From contig NZ_LWLP01000001.1 in assembly GCF_001641125.1 (NCBI RefSeq), forward strand, positions 190,079 to 254,078: a stretch of 64,000 nucleotides of DNA, written 5' to 3'. The stretch is from Arthrobacter sp. OY3WO11. GTDB taxonomy: Bacteria > Actinomycetota > Actinomycetes > Actinomycetales > Micrococcaceae. Of the stretch, positions 35,533 through 45,142 are shown piece by piece. Both the position numbers and the translations under genes were made by a program. The notes beneath the pieces were generated by a model. That model saw nothing but the letters and a program-made list of their open reading frames with translations, had not been told where the DNA came from and made no database searches. The first letter of the stretch is position 1, and the number at the start of each line of letters is the position of its first letter.

Positions 35533-35774
35533 GGTCATCACCTCCTTTTGGGTGAGGTTGGCACGCATAATTGGGCATGGCAATTAAGCCCATTTATGGC
35601 AGAGAAATCATGGGCGTCAGGACTTTATGGGAAATGCAAATATAAACGCGCAGAAACTGACGCCAATTGCCTGCACATCAGCACTCAAGCTGCATTTGCA
35701 CAGGGAATAAGGCGAAAGGGAAAGTTCGCGGCCCCGGGAGGACGGTTGCAGGGACTGCACCCGAACCCGGACAG

Positions 35775-35801
35775 GGCCAGTGTCCAGCCGGACCACTGGC
35801 C
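35775..35801 (-). terminator. Possible terminator after the 31-aa micro-gene
   Basis: Inverted repeat GGCCAGTGTCC (35775-35785) and GGACCACTGGCC (35790-35801) with one bulged base and a four-base loop, 43 bases after the stop of the 31-aa gene. Confidence 0.5.
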
Positions 35802-35843
35802 GCTGAGGGACGCTGCTGCCTGGACTCCAGGCGGGAGTAGCGG

Positions 35844-35939
35844 CTAGGAGCCGGCGTAATCCCTAAAAGGGCGCGCAAAAGCATCAGGGGCCGGGGCAGC
35901 GGTGATGGTCATCTTCCATCCGCTAGTCAAAGTAATCAT
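35844..35939 (-). CDS. Micro-gene of 31 aa, unknown function
   Basis: ATG at 35939 behind AAAAGGAGGTTGGGAAA, a ribosome site as strong as that of the 45-aa gene. The product starts MITLTSGWKMTITAAPAPDA and ends DYAGS. It has no membrane segment. It lies in an AT-rich patch (35940-36105) that could hold its promoter, and a hairpin follows. Codon choice is too short to judge. A leader peptide or a precursor of a modified peptide are possible, with no processing enzyme visible nearby. Confidence 0.5.
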   Translation of the reverse strand: MITLTSGWKMTITAAPAPDAFARPFRDYAGS

Positions 35940-36105
35940 TTTCCCAACCTCCTTTTCTGCTCTGCCGCCGCACGGATCAAGAACCCGGCAGCGTGCGCCA
36001 CGATCCCGGCAAGACGCTCTGGGATCAGGAATAAAATTACACTACCGCTTGGAGTATTCGCTACTTAATATCCAAAAATTGTCCAACTAATTTTGGCCGT
36101 CTCTT

Positions 36106-36690
36106 TCAAAGGCCCCATCGGACGATCGCAGGCGTCCTTTTGTCCCACCCGAGTGTGCAGACCTTGGCAGTGCCCAAAATGAAATGGCGGCCTTCAGTGG
36201 GAGGCAATTCCAGCCAGCGTGCGGTAAGGATCCTTGAGAAATGGCCGTGGGCAACAATCAGCACGTTGTCCATGCCGGATTCGAGCACGCGCCCAATAAT
36301 CTTGTCTGCCCTGGCCGCCACCTCATCCAGCGTTTCGCCGTTGGGAACGCCGTGGGTCCAGATGAGGTAGTCCGGATTGTCCTTGCGGATCAGGTCCGAG
36401 CTGATCCCTTCGTAATCGCCGTAGTTCCATTCAACGGCCAATGGTTCGTGCTGGGCGTCGGGGAATCCGGCAAGCTCGGCCGTACGCCGCGCGCGCCTCA
36501 ACGGAGAGGTGAGCACCAGGTCGAAGTCAACAGGATCCAGCACCTTCCGGGCCTCCACGGCCTGCTGTTCACCCTCGACGGTCAGTGGAAGATCCGTGAG
36601 CCCGGTGTACTGGCCGCTCTTGGACCATTCCGTCTCGCCATGGCGGAGGATCCAGAGCTGGGGACGGGGGGCAAGGGCTGGCATGGTCAC
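36106..36690 (-). CDS. Histidine phosphatase (phosphoglycerate-mutase fold)
   Basis: Phosphatase of 194 aa. The catalytic motif LRHGETEWS (phospho-His) is near residue 15, TSPLRRARRTAEL holds the second Arg, and the second catalytic His is in VLIVAHGHFSRIL near 150. The short family length fits broad-specificity phosphatases rather than glycolytic mutase. Its ATG overlaps the stop of the CCA-enzyme gene by four bases, so the two are expressed together. Confidence 0.9.
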   Translation of the reverse strand: MTMPALAPRPQLWILRHGETEWSKSGQYTGLTDLPLTVEGEQQAVEARKVLDPVDFDLVLTSPLRRARRTAELAGFPDAQHEPLAVEWNYGDYEGISSDLIRKDNPDYLIWTHGVPNGETLDEVAARADKIIGRVLESGMDNVLIVAHGHFSRILTARWLELPPTEGRHFILGTAKVCTLGWDKRTPAIVRWGL

Positions 36691-38210
36691 TTGGACTCCT
36701 CAGAAGGGGACGGCTCGACGACGGCGGGCGACGTTCCAGCGTCAGGCGCCGGGGGTGCGGGGACGGCAGGTGCTGATTCCGGCTGGCCCGCCCACCAGCT
36801 GAGCAGCCGTGCTTCCGCTTCCGCCGCGGGCAGGGGACCGTTCTCCATCCGCTCATTAAGCAGGAACTTATAGGCCCGCCCCACCACGGGACCAGGCTTG
36901 ATGTCCAGCAGGGCCATGATCCGGGCACCGTCAAGGTCAGGCCGCACGGCGTCCAGGGATTCCTGCTCGCGGAGGGCGGCGATGCGGGCTTCGAGGTCGT
37001 CGTAGGCGAAGGCCAGGCGTTCGGCTTTCCGCTGGTTGCGGGTGGTGACGTCAGAGCGGGTCAGCCGGTGCAGCCGTTCCAGCAGCGGCCCGGCGTCGGT
37101 CACGTAGCGGCGGACTGCGGAGTCGCTCCACCCTGCTTCCCCATAGCCGTAGAAGCGCATATGGAGCTCCACGAGGCGCGCCACGGCTTTGGTGGTGTCG
37201 TTGTCGAAACGCAGCGCCTTCATCCTTTTGGAGGTGAGCTTCGCTCCCACCATGTCGTGGTGCCGGAAGCTCACCGCGCCGCCCGGTTCGAAGCGGCGCG
37301 TCGCCGGCTTCCCGACGTCGTGCATTAATGCTGCGAAGCGCAGCACAAAGTCCGGCCCTGGCACCGGGCCCTCACTGTCCGTCTCCAGCTCCGCTGCCTG
37401 TTCCAGGACCTGGAGGGAGTGCTGGTAGACGTCCTTGTGCCGGTGGTGCTCGTCCGATTCCAGCCGCAGGGCCGAAACCTCGGGCAGCACGAACTCGGCG
37501 AGTCCTGTGTCCACCAGCAGGTCCACGCCGACGCGCGGACGGGCGCCGCAGATGAGCTTGACCAGTTCGTCCCGCACCCGTTCGGCGGAAATGATGGTGA
37601 TCCGTTCGGCCATCTGCGTCATGGCCTGCCGGACGTCCTCGTGGACAGAAACTCCAAGCTGGGCGGCGAAGCGTGCCGCGCGCATCATCCTCAGCGGATC
37701 ATCCGAAAAGGACGCTTCCGGCGCCCCGGGCGTGGCCAGCACGGAAGCATGGAGGTCGCGTACGCCGCCGAAAGGATCCACCAGTTCCAGGGAGGGCAGC
37801 TTCAGTGCCATGGCGTTGATGGTGAAGTCCCGCCGGAGCAGGTCATCAGTCAGGGACGAACCGAAGGCCACCACGGGCTTGCGGGAATCGGGATCGTACG
37901 CTTCCGCCCTGTAGGTGGTGATTTCGATCTGGAAGCCTGCCTTGCGCATGCCGATGGTTCCGAAGGCGCGGCCGATCTCCCAGTAGTTGTCCGCCCACTT
38001 CTTGACGAGGGCAACCGTCTGGTCCGGGGTGGCATCAGTGGTGAAGTCCAGGTCAGGGGAGGTCCGGCCCAGGAAAAGGTCACGCACCGGGCCGCCCACC
38101 AGTGACAGCTCGTGGCCGGCGTCCACGAAGCGCCGGCCGAGCTCCAGGACGACGGGGTCCACCTGGAATTCGACGGTCTGGGAATCAGTCTTGTGATGTG
38201 CGTGAGCCAT
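36687..38210 (-). CDS. CCA-adding tRNA nucleotidyltransferase
   Basis: Adds the 3' CCA end to tRNAs, or possibly only part of it; 507 aa. The class II head has LVGGPVRDLFLGR and SPDLDFTTDATPD (catalytic aspartates), then RRDFTINAMALKL and the neck RMMRAARFAAQLG. An HD domain follows at about 290-330 (AALMHDVGKPATR). The Ala/Pro-rich last ~40 residues are probably disordered. In Mycobacterium the homologue (PcnA) also lies beside a NUDIX gene and MurJ near the origin, as here. Divergent from the NUDIX gene. Confidence 0.93.
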   Translation of the reverse strand: MAHAHHKTDSQTVEFQVDPVVLELGRRFVDAGHELSLVGGPVRDLFLGRTSPDLDFTTDATPDQTVALVKKWADNYWEIGRAFGTIGMRKAGFQIEITTYRAEAYDPDSRKPVVAFGSSLTDDLLRRDFTINAMALKLPSLELVDPFGGVRDLHASVLATPGAPEASFSDDPLRMMRAARFAAQLGVSVHEDVRQAMTQMAERITIISAERVRDELVKLICGARPRVGVDLLVDTGLAEFVLPEVSALRLESDEHHRHKDVYQHSLQVLEQAAELETDSEGPVPGPDFVLRFAALMHDVGKPATRRFEPGGAVSFRHHDMVGAKLTSKRMKALRFDNDTTKAVARLVELHMRFYGYGEAGWSDSAVRRYVTDAGPLLERLHRLTRSDVTTRNQRKAERLAFAYDDLEARIAALREQESLDAVRPDLDGARIMALLDIKPGPVVGRAYKFLLNERMENGPLPAAEAEARLLSWWAGQPESAPAVPAPPAPDAGTSPAVVEPSPSEESK

Positions 38211-38369
38211 AGTTACTTAAGCTTGTCAGAAACCAGCGCGTCGGCAGGCCAAAATACGGTCAAGATCGTGCGGAATCACTCCACCGCCGGCAAAGTGCGT
38301 CATATGCAGTCCATGTTGGTGTCATGTTCCGGTCATCACGAACGGGCAACAGTCGTTAGAGTGGACTCC

Positions 38370-38918
38370 ATGGCCCATCCAGTACCGAGCGCTCCAGGCA
38401 GGAGGACAAACGCACCATTGCCCTCGGCAATCGGTGCGCACGTTGCGCCTGCCCAGCATGCGGCACCGGCATCGCTGCCCACGGTTGAGGAAGTCTCAGC
38501 CGGCGGCGTTGTAGTGGACACGTCCGACGCCGAGTTGAGGGTTGCGATCATCGCCCGCCTTAACCGCGGCGGACGTTTGGAATGGTGCCTGCCCAAGGGC
38601 CATCCGGAGGGCAAGGAAAACAACGAACAGGCAGCGGTCCGGGAAATTGCCGAGGAAACCGGCATAGAAGGGGACATCCTCGCGCCGCTTGGAAGCATTG
38701 ACTACTGGTTCACAGTCAGCGGCCACCGGGTCCACAAGACGGTCCACCATTACCTCCTGCGGGCAACGGGCGGCGAACTGACCATCGAGAACGATCCGGA
38801 CCAGGAGGCCGTGGACGTGGCGTGGGTTCCCATCCATGAGCTGGCCCGGAAGCTGTCCTTCCCCAACGAGCGCCGGATCGCCGACCTCGCCCGCGAGGTC
38901 CTGCCGGAACACCTCTAG
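38370..38918 (+). CDS. NUDIX hydrolase (MutT4-like)
   Basis: Nucleoside-diphosphate-linked hydrolase of 182 aa. The NUDIX box is complete: GHPEGKENNEQAAVREIAEE then TGIEG (near residues 75-98). The strands EEVSAGGVVVDTS and WCLPKGH precede it. The ATG at 38370 was chosen over upstream starts because the frame before it overlaps the divergent CCA gene and is poor in protein character; the ribosome site is weak. Position matches mutT4 of mycobacteria. The substrate is not predictable. Confidence 0.83.
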   Translation: MAHPVPSAPGRRTNAPLPSAIGAHVAPAQHAAPASLPTVEEVSAGGVVVDTSDAELRVAIIARLNRGGRLEWCLPKGHPEGKENNEQAAVREIAEETGIEGDILAPLGSIDYWFTVSGHRVHKTVHHYLLRATGGELTIENDPDQEAVDVAWVPIHELARKLSFPNERRIADLAREVLPEHL

Positions 38919-38981
38919 GACTGCAGCTATCCCGGGCGGAGGGCGCCTGCGTTGCGGCTTTAACCGCCTTCGGGTGAGACG

Positions 38982-41174
38982 ATGAAGTCGATGTCAGCTA
39001 CCAACTTTCCTTCCGATAAAGCCCGCGGGTCCGGCGATGCCGTCCCGGACGGCGTTTCCCCCGAGCCGGCCGGCCCGGACAACACCCCTGGCGCCGTGGC
39101 TGCCAGTGAAACCCGGTCCAGTGCCATCATGGCCGCCGGGACGCTCGTGTCCCGGTTCCTGGGCTTTGGCAAGACCTGGATGTTGGGCACGGCACTCGGC
39201 CTGGGCTCCACTGTCAATGACACCTTCATCAACGCGAACAACCTGCCCAACCTGATCTTCCTGCTCGTGGCGGGCGGGGTGTTCAACGCTGTCCTGGTTC
39301 CGCAGATCATCAAGGCAAGCAAGGCCCCGGACAGGGGAGCGGACTACATCAGCCGGCTGCTGACGCTGGCTGTGCTGCTCCTCCTGGGGCTAACGGCGCT
39401 GGTGACACTGGCGGCCCCCTGGGTCATTGAACTCACGACGCAGGGATACACCCCGCAGCAGAAAACGCTGGCCGTGGCCTTCGCTTTCTGGTGCCTGCCG
39501 CAGATCTTCTTCTACGGCCTCTATGCCCTCCTGACCCAGGTCCTGAATGCCAACGGAGCCTTTGGGCCCGCCATGTGGGCACCCATCCTTAACAACCTGG
39601 TGGCCATTGCCGGGCTGGGGATGTTCATCTGGATTTTCGGCGAGAACAAGGTGAACCCGCACACCCTGGACAACTGGGGCGACACGCAAACCTTGCTGGT
39701 GGCCGGGTTCTCAACCATCGGTGTTATCTCGCAAACAGCCATCCTGATGATCCCCGTGATGCGGCTGAAGCTTGGGATCCGGCCCCGCTTCGGCTGGCGG
39801 GGGGTGGGACTGGGCCAGGCTGCCAAGCTGAGCGTCTGGACCTTGCTGACCGCCGCCGTCGGCCAGCTCGCGTTCCTCTATGTCATGCGTATCGCCACCA
39901 TCCCCGGCGCGGAACGCATCAGGCTCCAGCAGGCAGGGGACCCCGCGGCCTATATGCTGCCAGGCAACGCCGTGCTGGAGGTGGCCAGCCAGCTCTACCT
40001 CCTGCCACACTCCATCATTGCCCTGTCCCTGGCCACGGTGCTGTTCAACAGGATGACCCGGGCCTCCCAGGACGGCAACCGCGACGCGTTGCGTGACGCC
40101 CTCTCGCACGGCCTGCGGACCATGGCGGTGGCAACCGTGTTCGGTGCGCTTGCGCTGTTTGCCCTGGCAGGTCCCCTGGGCATGTTCTTCTCCGGCGGTC
40201 TCCGCCAGGACGGCGTGATGCTGGCCCAGACGCTCACCATCCTGGCACTGAGCACGCCGTTCATGAGCGCCAACTTCATGATGTCCCGGGTGTTCTACGC
40301 GAACGAGGACGCGCGGACGCCCTTCTACGTCCAGCTGCTCCTGGCCATTGTCTACGTGGCCGGTGCCTTCGCAATCCAGTTCCTGCCCGTCACCCAGATC
40401 ATCTACGCCATCGCGGTCCTCTACATGGTGGGCAACATCCTCTCGGTGGTCATCAGCGCCTGGTTCCTGCGGCGCCTGCTGGGGCACCTGGACGGGCCAC
40501 GGATCGCCAACTCCTACATCCGCATGGGGTATGCAGCGCTTGGTTCCGCCATCGCCGGGGCGGGTGCCCTGTGGCTGCTGGGGAGCTACAGTCCGGACGG
40601 CTTTGCCTGGCAGGACAGGCTGTCAGCCCTGATCACCGTCATTGTGGTGGGCCCGGTGATGCTGGTGGTCTACTTCTTCCTGCTCAAGCTGTTCCGGGTC
40701 TCCGAGCTGCGCGACCTGCTCCGGCCCCTCCTCGGCCGGCTGGGGCGCGGTGGACCGGCCGCACCTCCCGCTGGAGGCGGGACGCCGCCGTCGGACTCGC
40801 CCTCCGATTCGCCGTCCGGTTCCCCGTCTGAGTCGCCGTACGGCGGGGGCGGGCGCCAGCAGCCGGAACGTGCCACCACGTCCGTGGACACAGGCCTCAT
40901 CCCAAGGATTTCCGGCGAGTTCGATGCCGTCTCCTTCAGGGCCGGACCGGCTCCGGAAGAGGAGGCGCCCGGGCACGGGGCGCGGCAGAAGGAGCCGCTC
41001 GACGGCGATGGCCCGCCAACGTCCGATGGCGATTACCTCCCGGGGGAGGACCAGCCCAGCACGGCACGGGGAGGTTTCCTGCGGGAGCAGATCCCCCTTC
41101 CCGGGCGCCGCACCTTCCAGGGAAAGCCCGGCGAGAACCCCCATTTCAAGCCGAGGAACCCCCGGAAAAAGTGA
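38982..41174 (+). CDS. murJ: Lipid II flippase MurJ with long disordered C-terminal tail
   Basis: Flips the peptidoglycan precursor lipid II; 730 aa. About 14 membrane helices lie in the first ~570 residues, with the MurJ block TLVSRFLGFGKTWMLGTALGL and INANNLPNLIFLLVAGGVFN. From about residue 590 the tail is Pro/Ser/Gly-rich with a repetitive SDSPSDSPSGSPSESPYGGG stretch and then charged residues, and is unlikely to fold. Just 63 bases follow the NUDIX gene, and the pseudokinase-like gene follows downstream, matching the two halves of the mycobacterial MviN (Rv3910). Confidence 0.92.
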   Translation: MKSMSATNFPSDKARGSGDAVPDGVSPEPAGPDNTPGAVAASETRSSAIMAAGTLVSRFLGFGKTWMLGTALGLGSTVNDTFINANNLPNLIFLLVAGGVFNAVLVPQIIKASKAPDRGADYISRLLTLAVLLLLGLTALVTLAAPWVIELTTQGYTPQQKTLAVAFAFWCLPQIFFYGLYALLTQVLNANGAFGPAMWAPILNNLVAIAGLGMFIWIFGENKVNPHTLDNWGDTQTLLVAGFSTIGVISQTAILMIPVMRLKLGIRPRFGWRGVGLGQAAKLSVWTLLTAAVGQLAFLYVMRIATIPGAERIRLQQAGDPAAYMLPGNAVLEVASQLYLLPHSIIALSLATVLFNRMTRASQDGNRDALRDALSHGLRTMAVATVFGALALFALAGPLGMFFSGGLRQDGVMLAQTLTILALSTPFMSANFMMSRVFYANEDARTPFYVQLLLAIVYVAGAFAIQFLPVTQIIYAIAVLYMVGNILSVVISAWFLRRLLGHLDGPRIANSYIRMGYAALGSAIAGAGALWLLGSYSPDGFAWQDRLSALITVIVVGPVMLVVYFFLLKLFRVSELRDLLRPLLGRLGRGGPAAPPAGGGTPPSDSPSDSPSGSPSESPYGGGGRQQPERATTSVDTGLIPRISGEFDAVSFRAGPAPEEEAPGHGARQKEPLDGDGPPTSDGDYLPGEDQPSTARGGFLREQIPLPGRRTFQGKPGENPHFKPRNPRKK

Positions 41175-41339
41175 CGTTCCCGCGGTTTCCGGCTGCCTTT
41201 GTCCAAGGTGGGAGGGACGCAATCGGCTAGGATCGAAAAGGTACAGGGGTAGTTGCATCCAGGGGTCAGGCGCCCGCCAGCTCCTGGACGGTGGTTGCAT
41301 CATTCAAGCCGGCAATCCCGGACAGTCTAGGAGGAACAC

Positions 41340-42914
41340 GTGTCCAACCCGATCGATGTCGGATCAGTACTGGGCGGCCGCTACAAGGTCACTGCCACGG
41401 TATTGGCCTCGCATGACCACGATCTGGTGCTGGACGGTGTGGATCAGGTCCTGAACCGTCCCGTCAGCATACTGGTGGCCGGACCCGGCAACACCGAACA
41501 GGTTGCCCAGAGCGCCCGCGAAGTAGCCACCGGTGAACGCCCCGGCACCGTCCAGGTCCTGGACCTGGGTATGACCGAGGCAGCCACCTACCTCATTACC
41601 AACCACACTTCCGCAGCGGATCTGCTGGACCTTGTGGTGGCCTCCAATCCTCCCTATGTGGAGCCGTTTTTCACGGACACCCTGGGAAGCGAAATCTTTG
41701 GCCAGCCAAGGTCGAGCGAGCCGGAACCCTACGACGATGAAGACCACGTCGAAGCCGGCTACATCAACTACTCGGACAACCACCCCAGCCAGGTGGATCC
41801 CTACCGGGCAGCACCGGCTGTTCCGCCGAAACCGCCAGTCCGTCCTGCTGCCGCGCCTTCCTCCGGCCGCACGTCCAACGGGGCCTCCGCTGTTGGCGGA
41901 GCAGCGGCAGCCCGCGGAGCCCTGGCTGCGGGCGGAGCCGCAGGTGCGGCCGCAGCCGCCGGATCCGGATCCGAGCGTTCTGCACACCCGGAGGATCACC
42001 AGACCGCACACACGCAGGCTGTAGGCCACACGCAAGGATCTCCCGGCTCACCGGCCGGTAAGCCCAAGGTGTCCCTTTGGTCCGATGACGATTACGCGCA
42101 TGCTGAAGAGCATGCCCCGGTGGACTCGTCCGTCGACGACGAACCAGAGGCCAAGAAGAAGAAATCTTCCGTTTTTGCGCGGTCTGCTGCGCCGGCAGCT
42201 GCTACCGGCGCAGCCGTCCCCGATCAGGGCCGTTATGACGACGACGGCCGTGACGAACCTGCCCGCGAGCCACGGTCCATGCGCTGGTTGGTTGGTGGGC
42301 TGCTGGCCGTGGTGCTCATTGCCGGACTGGTGTTTGCCGTAACCAACCTGGGCAGCCTTTTCTCCTCGCAGCCGCAGGCTGGGCCCACGGCACCCGGTAC
42401 CAGCAGCAGCGCGCCCGAAGACACCTCGGCTCCGACGCAGGCACCCACAACGGCACCGCCGGCTGAACCACCGGCCATCGAGAGCATCACCAGGCAGGGC
42501 AACTTCGACTTTGCTGCCACCTTTGATGGCGACCTCGTCAGGGCGTACGACGGCAACGCCGCGAGCTTCTGGTCCGACATGGAGTTTGCCACCGAGAACT
42601 GGGGCGGCTTGGCACCCCAGGGCGTCCCCCTGGTGGTGAAGCTCGAGAACCCCGCCCAGGTTTCCTCCATTACGCTTTCGCAGCTTGGCGGCTCGGGCGG
42701 CAACATCACCGTCTACACCAATGACCGTCCTGCACTGGATGGGGCTAAAACAGTAGGAACCAACAGCTTCACCTCCACGGACCTGACCATGCCTTTGGCG
42801 GAGCCTGTGGAGGCCGAGTATGTGATCGTCTCCATCAATTCGCTGCCGCGGCTGGCCTCCCCGAAAACCCGTTACGGATTCGGGATCCGGCTCGCGGAGA
42901 TCAAGGTCCAGTAA
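41340..42914 (+). CDS. Pseudokinase-like membrane protein with outside beta-domain (MurJ partner)
   Basis: Membrane protein of 524 aa. Residues ~5-100 look like the N-lobe of a Ser/Thr kinase (VGSVLGGRYKVTATVL) but lack the glycine loop, the VAIK lysine (the place reads RPVSILV) and all catalytic-lobe motifs. A long Ala/Gly/Pro-rich linker follows, then one helix (WLVGGLLAVVLIAGLVFAV, about residues 319-337), a Thr/Pro linker, and a C-terminal discoidin-like beta domain (about 385-524, with NAASFWSDMEFATENWGG). GTG start after AGGAGGAAC. The same order occurs in mycobacterial Rv3910, where the pseudokinase recruits a FHA protein to regulate MurJ; that role is inferred here. Confidence 0.75.
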   Translation: MSNPIDVGSVLGGRYKVTATVLASHDHDLVLDGVDQVLNRPVSILVAGPGNTEQVAQSAREVATGERPGTVQVLDLGMTEAATYLITNHTSAADLLDLVVASNPPYVEPFFTDTLGSEIFGQPRSSEPEPYDDEDHVEAGYINYSDNHPSQVDPYRAAPAVPPKPPVRPAAAPSSGRTSNGASAVGGAAAARGALAAGGAAGAAAAAGSGSERSAHPEDHQTAHTQAVGHTQGSPGSPAGKPKVSLWSDDDYAHAEEHAPVDSSVDDEPEAKKKKSSVFARSAAPAAATGAAVPDQGRYDDDGRDEPAREPRSMRWLVGGLLAVVLIAGLVFAVTNLGSLFSSQPQAGPTAPGTSSSAPEDTSAPTQAPTTAPPAEPPAIESITRQGNFDFAATFDGDLVRAYDGNAASFWSDMEFATENWGGLAPQGVPLVVKLENPAQVSSITLSQLGGSGGNITVYTNDRPALDGAKTVGTNSFTSTDLTMPLAEPVEAEYVIVSINSLPRLASPKTRYGFGIRLAEIKVQ

Positions 42915-43172
42915 CCCGGGTACCTCGTCCCTGCGGCAGCGGTCATGCCAACCAGGCCGGCATGAACGCGGAAGTCTGGACAAACCCTGGAGCACGCGGC
43001 GTTCCGTTGCCGTGGCGGTAACCTTGAAAGAGCGCCTGCGGTGACGGCGACCTGCTGTGCACCGGTGGTCCATCGTGTCCTGGCGCCGGAATAATCAGCA
43101 ACAAGTAGCAGTTGTGCCATGTGGCCGGCCTCCACGAGGGGCGCGTCAACCAAGGAAGAGGTTCACCGTTCA

Positions 43173-44129
43173 GTGACCATCGAAGAAAACACCGCGTTCG
43201 ATGTACGTGATGTCATCATTGTCGGCTCCGGCCCGGCTGGTTACACGGCAGCTGTCTACACAGCACGTGCCAACCTGAAGCCGCTGATGCTGGCCGGCTC
43301 CGTCACTGCCGGCGGCGAACTCATGAACACTACAGATGTTGAGAACTATCCGGGCTTTCCGGAAGGGATCATGGGTCCGGACCTGATGGAGAACTTCGAA
43401 AAGCAGGCGGTCCGCTTTGGCACGGAGATTCAGTTCGAGGACGTTACCGGTCTTGAACTTGAAGGCCCGGTGAAGACCGTCTCCATCGCGACGGGCGAGA
43501 GCTTCAAGGCAAAGGCCGTCATCCTCTCAACAGGATCCGCCTATCGCGAACTGGGCCTGCCGAACGAGAAGCGCCTTTCCGGACACGGCGTTAGCTGGTG
43601 TGCAACCTGCGACGGTTTCTTTTTCAAGGATCAGGACATTGCCGTGATCGGTGGCGGTGACTCCGCGATGGAGGAGGCCCTGTTCCTCACCAAATTCGCC
43701 AGGTCGGTCACGGTTGTGCACCGCCGGGACTCCCTGAAGGCTTCTAAGATCATGGCTGACCGCGCCCTGGCCCATGAGAAGATCAGCTTCGTTTGGAACA
43801 GCACGGTGGACGACGTCATCGGCGAGGAGAAGGTCACCGGTTTGAAGGTGAAGAACCTTCTTGACGGAAGTATCTCGGATCTTGCAGTCACCGGAGTGTT
43901 CGTTGCAATCGGCAACGACCCCCGGACAGATTTGGTTAGGGACGTCCTGGACCTCACCCCTGAGGGAACCATCGCGGTCGAAGGCCGCAGCTCCAGGACC
44001 AGCATTCCCGGCGTGTTTGCGGCCGGCGACGTGGTTGACCCCACCTACCGCCAGGCGATTACCGCTTCAGGCTCCGGCTGTGTCGCGGCGATTGATGTTG
44101 AGCACTACCTCGCAGACTTGCCCGCCTAA
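43173..44129 (+). CDS. trxB: Thioredoxin reductase
   Basis: NADPH-dependent flavoprotein of 318 aa that reduces thioredoxin. FAD motif [20 protein letters not shown], redox-active WCATCDG (both cysteines present), NADPH motif [14 protein letters not shown] and C-terminal [18 protein letters not shown] are all intact. The GTG at 43173 behind GAAGAGG gives the usual length; an upstream ATG adds 18 residues not typical of the family. Thioredoxin follows after 35 bases, so both form one operon. Confidence 0.95.
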   Translation: MTIEENTAFDVRDVIIVGSGPAGYTAAVYTARANLKPLMLAGSVTAGGELMNTTDVENYPGFPEGIMGPDLMENFEKQAVRFGTEIQFEDVTGLELEGPVKTVSIATGESFKAKAVILSTGSAYRELGLPNEKRLSGHGVSWCATCDGFFFKDQDIAVIGGGDSAMEEALFLTKFARSVTVVHRRDSLKASKIMADRALAHEKISFVWNSTVDDVIGEEKVTGLKVKNLLDGSISDLAVTGVFVAIGNDPRTDLVRDVLDLTPEGTIAVEGRSSRTSIPGVFAAGDVVDPTYRQAITASGSGCVAAIDVEHYLADLPA

Positions 44130-44164
44130 CTACCGCCACGATACCCGAGAAGAGAGATCAGGTT

Positions 44165-44491
44165 ATGAGCAACGCAAAAGACGTAACAGACGCAAGCTTC
44201 AACACGGACGTGCTGTCCTCCGAAAAACCGGTAATCGTTGATTTCTGGGCCGAGTGGTGCGGCCCCTGCCGCAAGCTGGGCCCCATTCTGGATGAGATTT
44301 CGGTCGAGTACAGCGAAAAAGTGGACGTCGTCAAGGTGAACGTGGACGACAACCCAGCAATCGCAGCCGAATACGGCATCACGTCGATCCCCGCTGTCTA
44401 CCTCTTCCAGGGCGGGGAAGTGAAGAGCACGGTCATCGGTGCCAAGCCGAAGCAGTTCTTCGAAAAGGAATTTGCCGACGTCCTGTCCTAG
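44165..44491 (+). CDS. trxA: Thioredoxin
   Basis: Small redox protein of 108 aa with active site WAEWCGPCRKLGP, the cis-Pro in ITSIPAVYLF and normal length. It is the substrate of the adjacent reductase. A strong rho-independent terminator follows 30 bases after the stop, ending the plus-strand unit that starts at trxB. Confidence 0.96.
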   Translation: MSNAKDVTDASFNTDVLSSEKPVIVDFWAEWCGPCRKLGPILDEISVEYSEKVDVVKVNVDDNPAIAAEYGITSIPAVYLFQGGEVKSTVIGAKPKQFFEKEFADVLS

Positions 44492-44520
44492 GACGGCGCC
44501 TATTCGCCTTAACTGAATAC

Positions 44521-44559
44521 AAAAAGGGTGGCCACTGCATTGCGGTGGCCACCTTTTTT
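44521..44559 (+). terminator. Rho-independent terminator of trxBA
   Basis: Stem GGTGGCCAC (44527-44535) and GTGGCCACC (44545-44553) with a nine-base loop, followed by six Ts at 44554-44559; A-rich bases before the stem could pair with the T run, so it may work in both directions. Confidence 0.92.
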
Positions 44560-44645
44560 GTTCGCAAAGTGGGCCACGCCAACAACGGACTGCTTTTGAC
44601 CAAGAAAGATGCCTGCCCTCGTGAAGTCTGCTGGATGTGTGCAGC

Positions 44646-44661
44646 TGTTTCACGTGAAACG
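44646..44661. promoter_or_regulatory. parS site 1
   Basis: TGTTTCACGTGAAACG, one mismatch from the ParB-binding consensus TGTTTCACGTGAAACA; just beyond the trxA terminator. Confidence 0.93.
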
Positions 44662-45093
44662 TGATACTGACTGGGGCTGCTTGTCCGCCCCACGAATGGA
44701 CCCTCCGTTCAGGTTCTCTTCCAGAACAAGCGGGTCCTAGTCACGATTCACATCCCAGCCTCCCAACCAGCCGTATTGTTCATTCCCAAGGGGAAGGCGC
44801 CGAACGCTCAGTCCCGGTGAGTGGCCAGGAAAGCACGTCATCAGCCGTAGAAAGAAGTATGTGCCGCCGGCCAAAGACTACAACCGCCGTACGTTGGACC
44901 TCTCTCTGTTCCCCGCGGCGTCAAGGAACTTGCGAAGATAGTCTCACGCAGAGCGATGAGCGCCAGTACTCCCGCCCCCGAGCGGCTCACAAAGCGCGTG
45001 CGGGTGGCAGTCTCGCACTGCTTGCCGGGGCTAATGAACGAAGCGAGGGTAAACAACGTCTTTATAGCTGACTCCGGTACCCGGAGCAGTGTT

Positions 45094-45109
45094 CGTTTCA
45101 CGTGAAACA
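45094..45109. promoter_or_regulatory. parS site 2
   Basis: CGTTTCACGTGAAACA, one end mismatch from consensus. Confidence 0.93.
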
Positions 45110-45126
45110 TGCACGGGGACTCTTCC

Positions 45127-45142
45127 GGTTTCACGTGAACCA
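45127..45142. promoter_or_regulatory. Degenerate parS site 3
   Basis: GGTTTCACGTGAACCA; the central CACGTG is kept but an A at the fourth position from the right end is C, and the first base differs. Starts 33 bases (three helical turns) from the start of site 2; probably a weak site. Confidence 0.6.
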
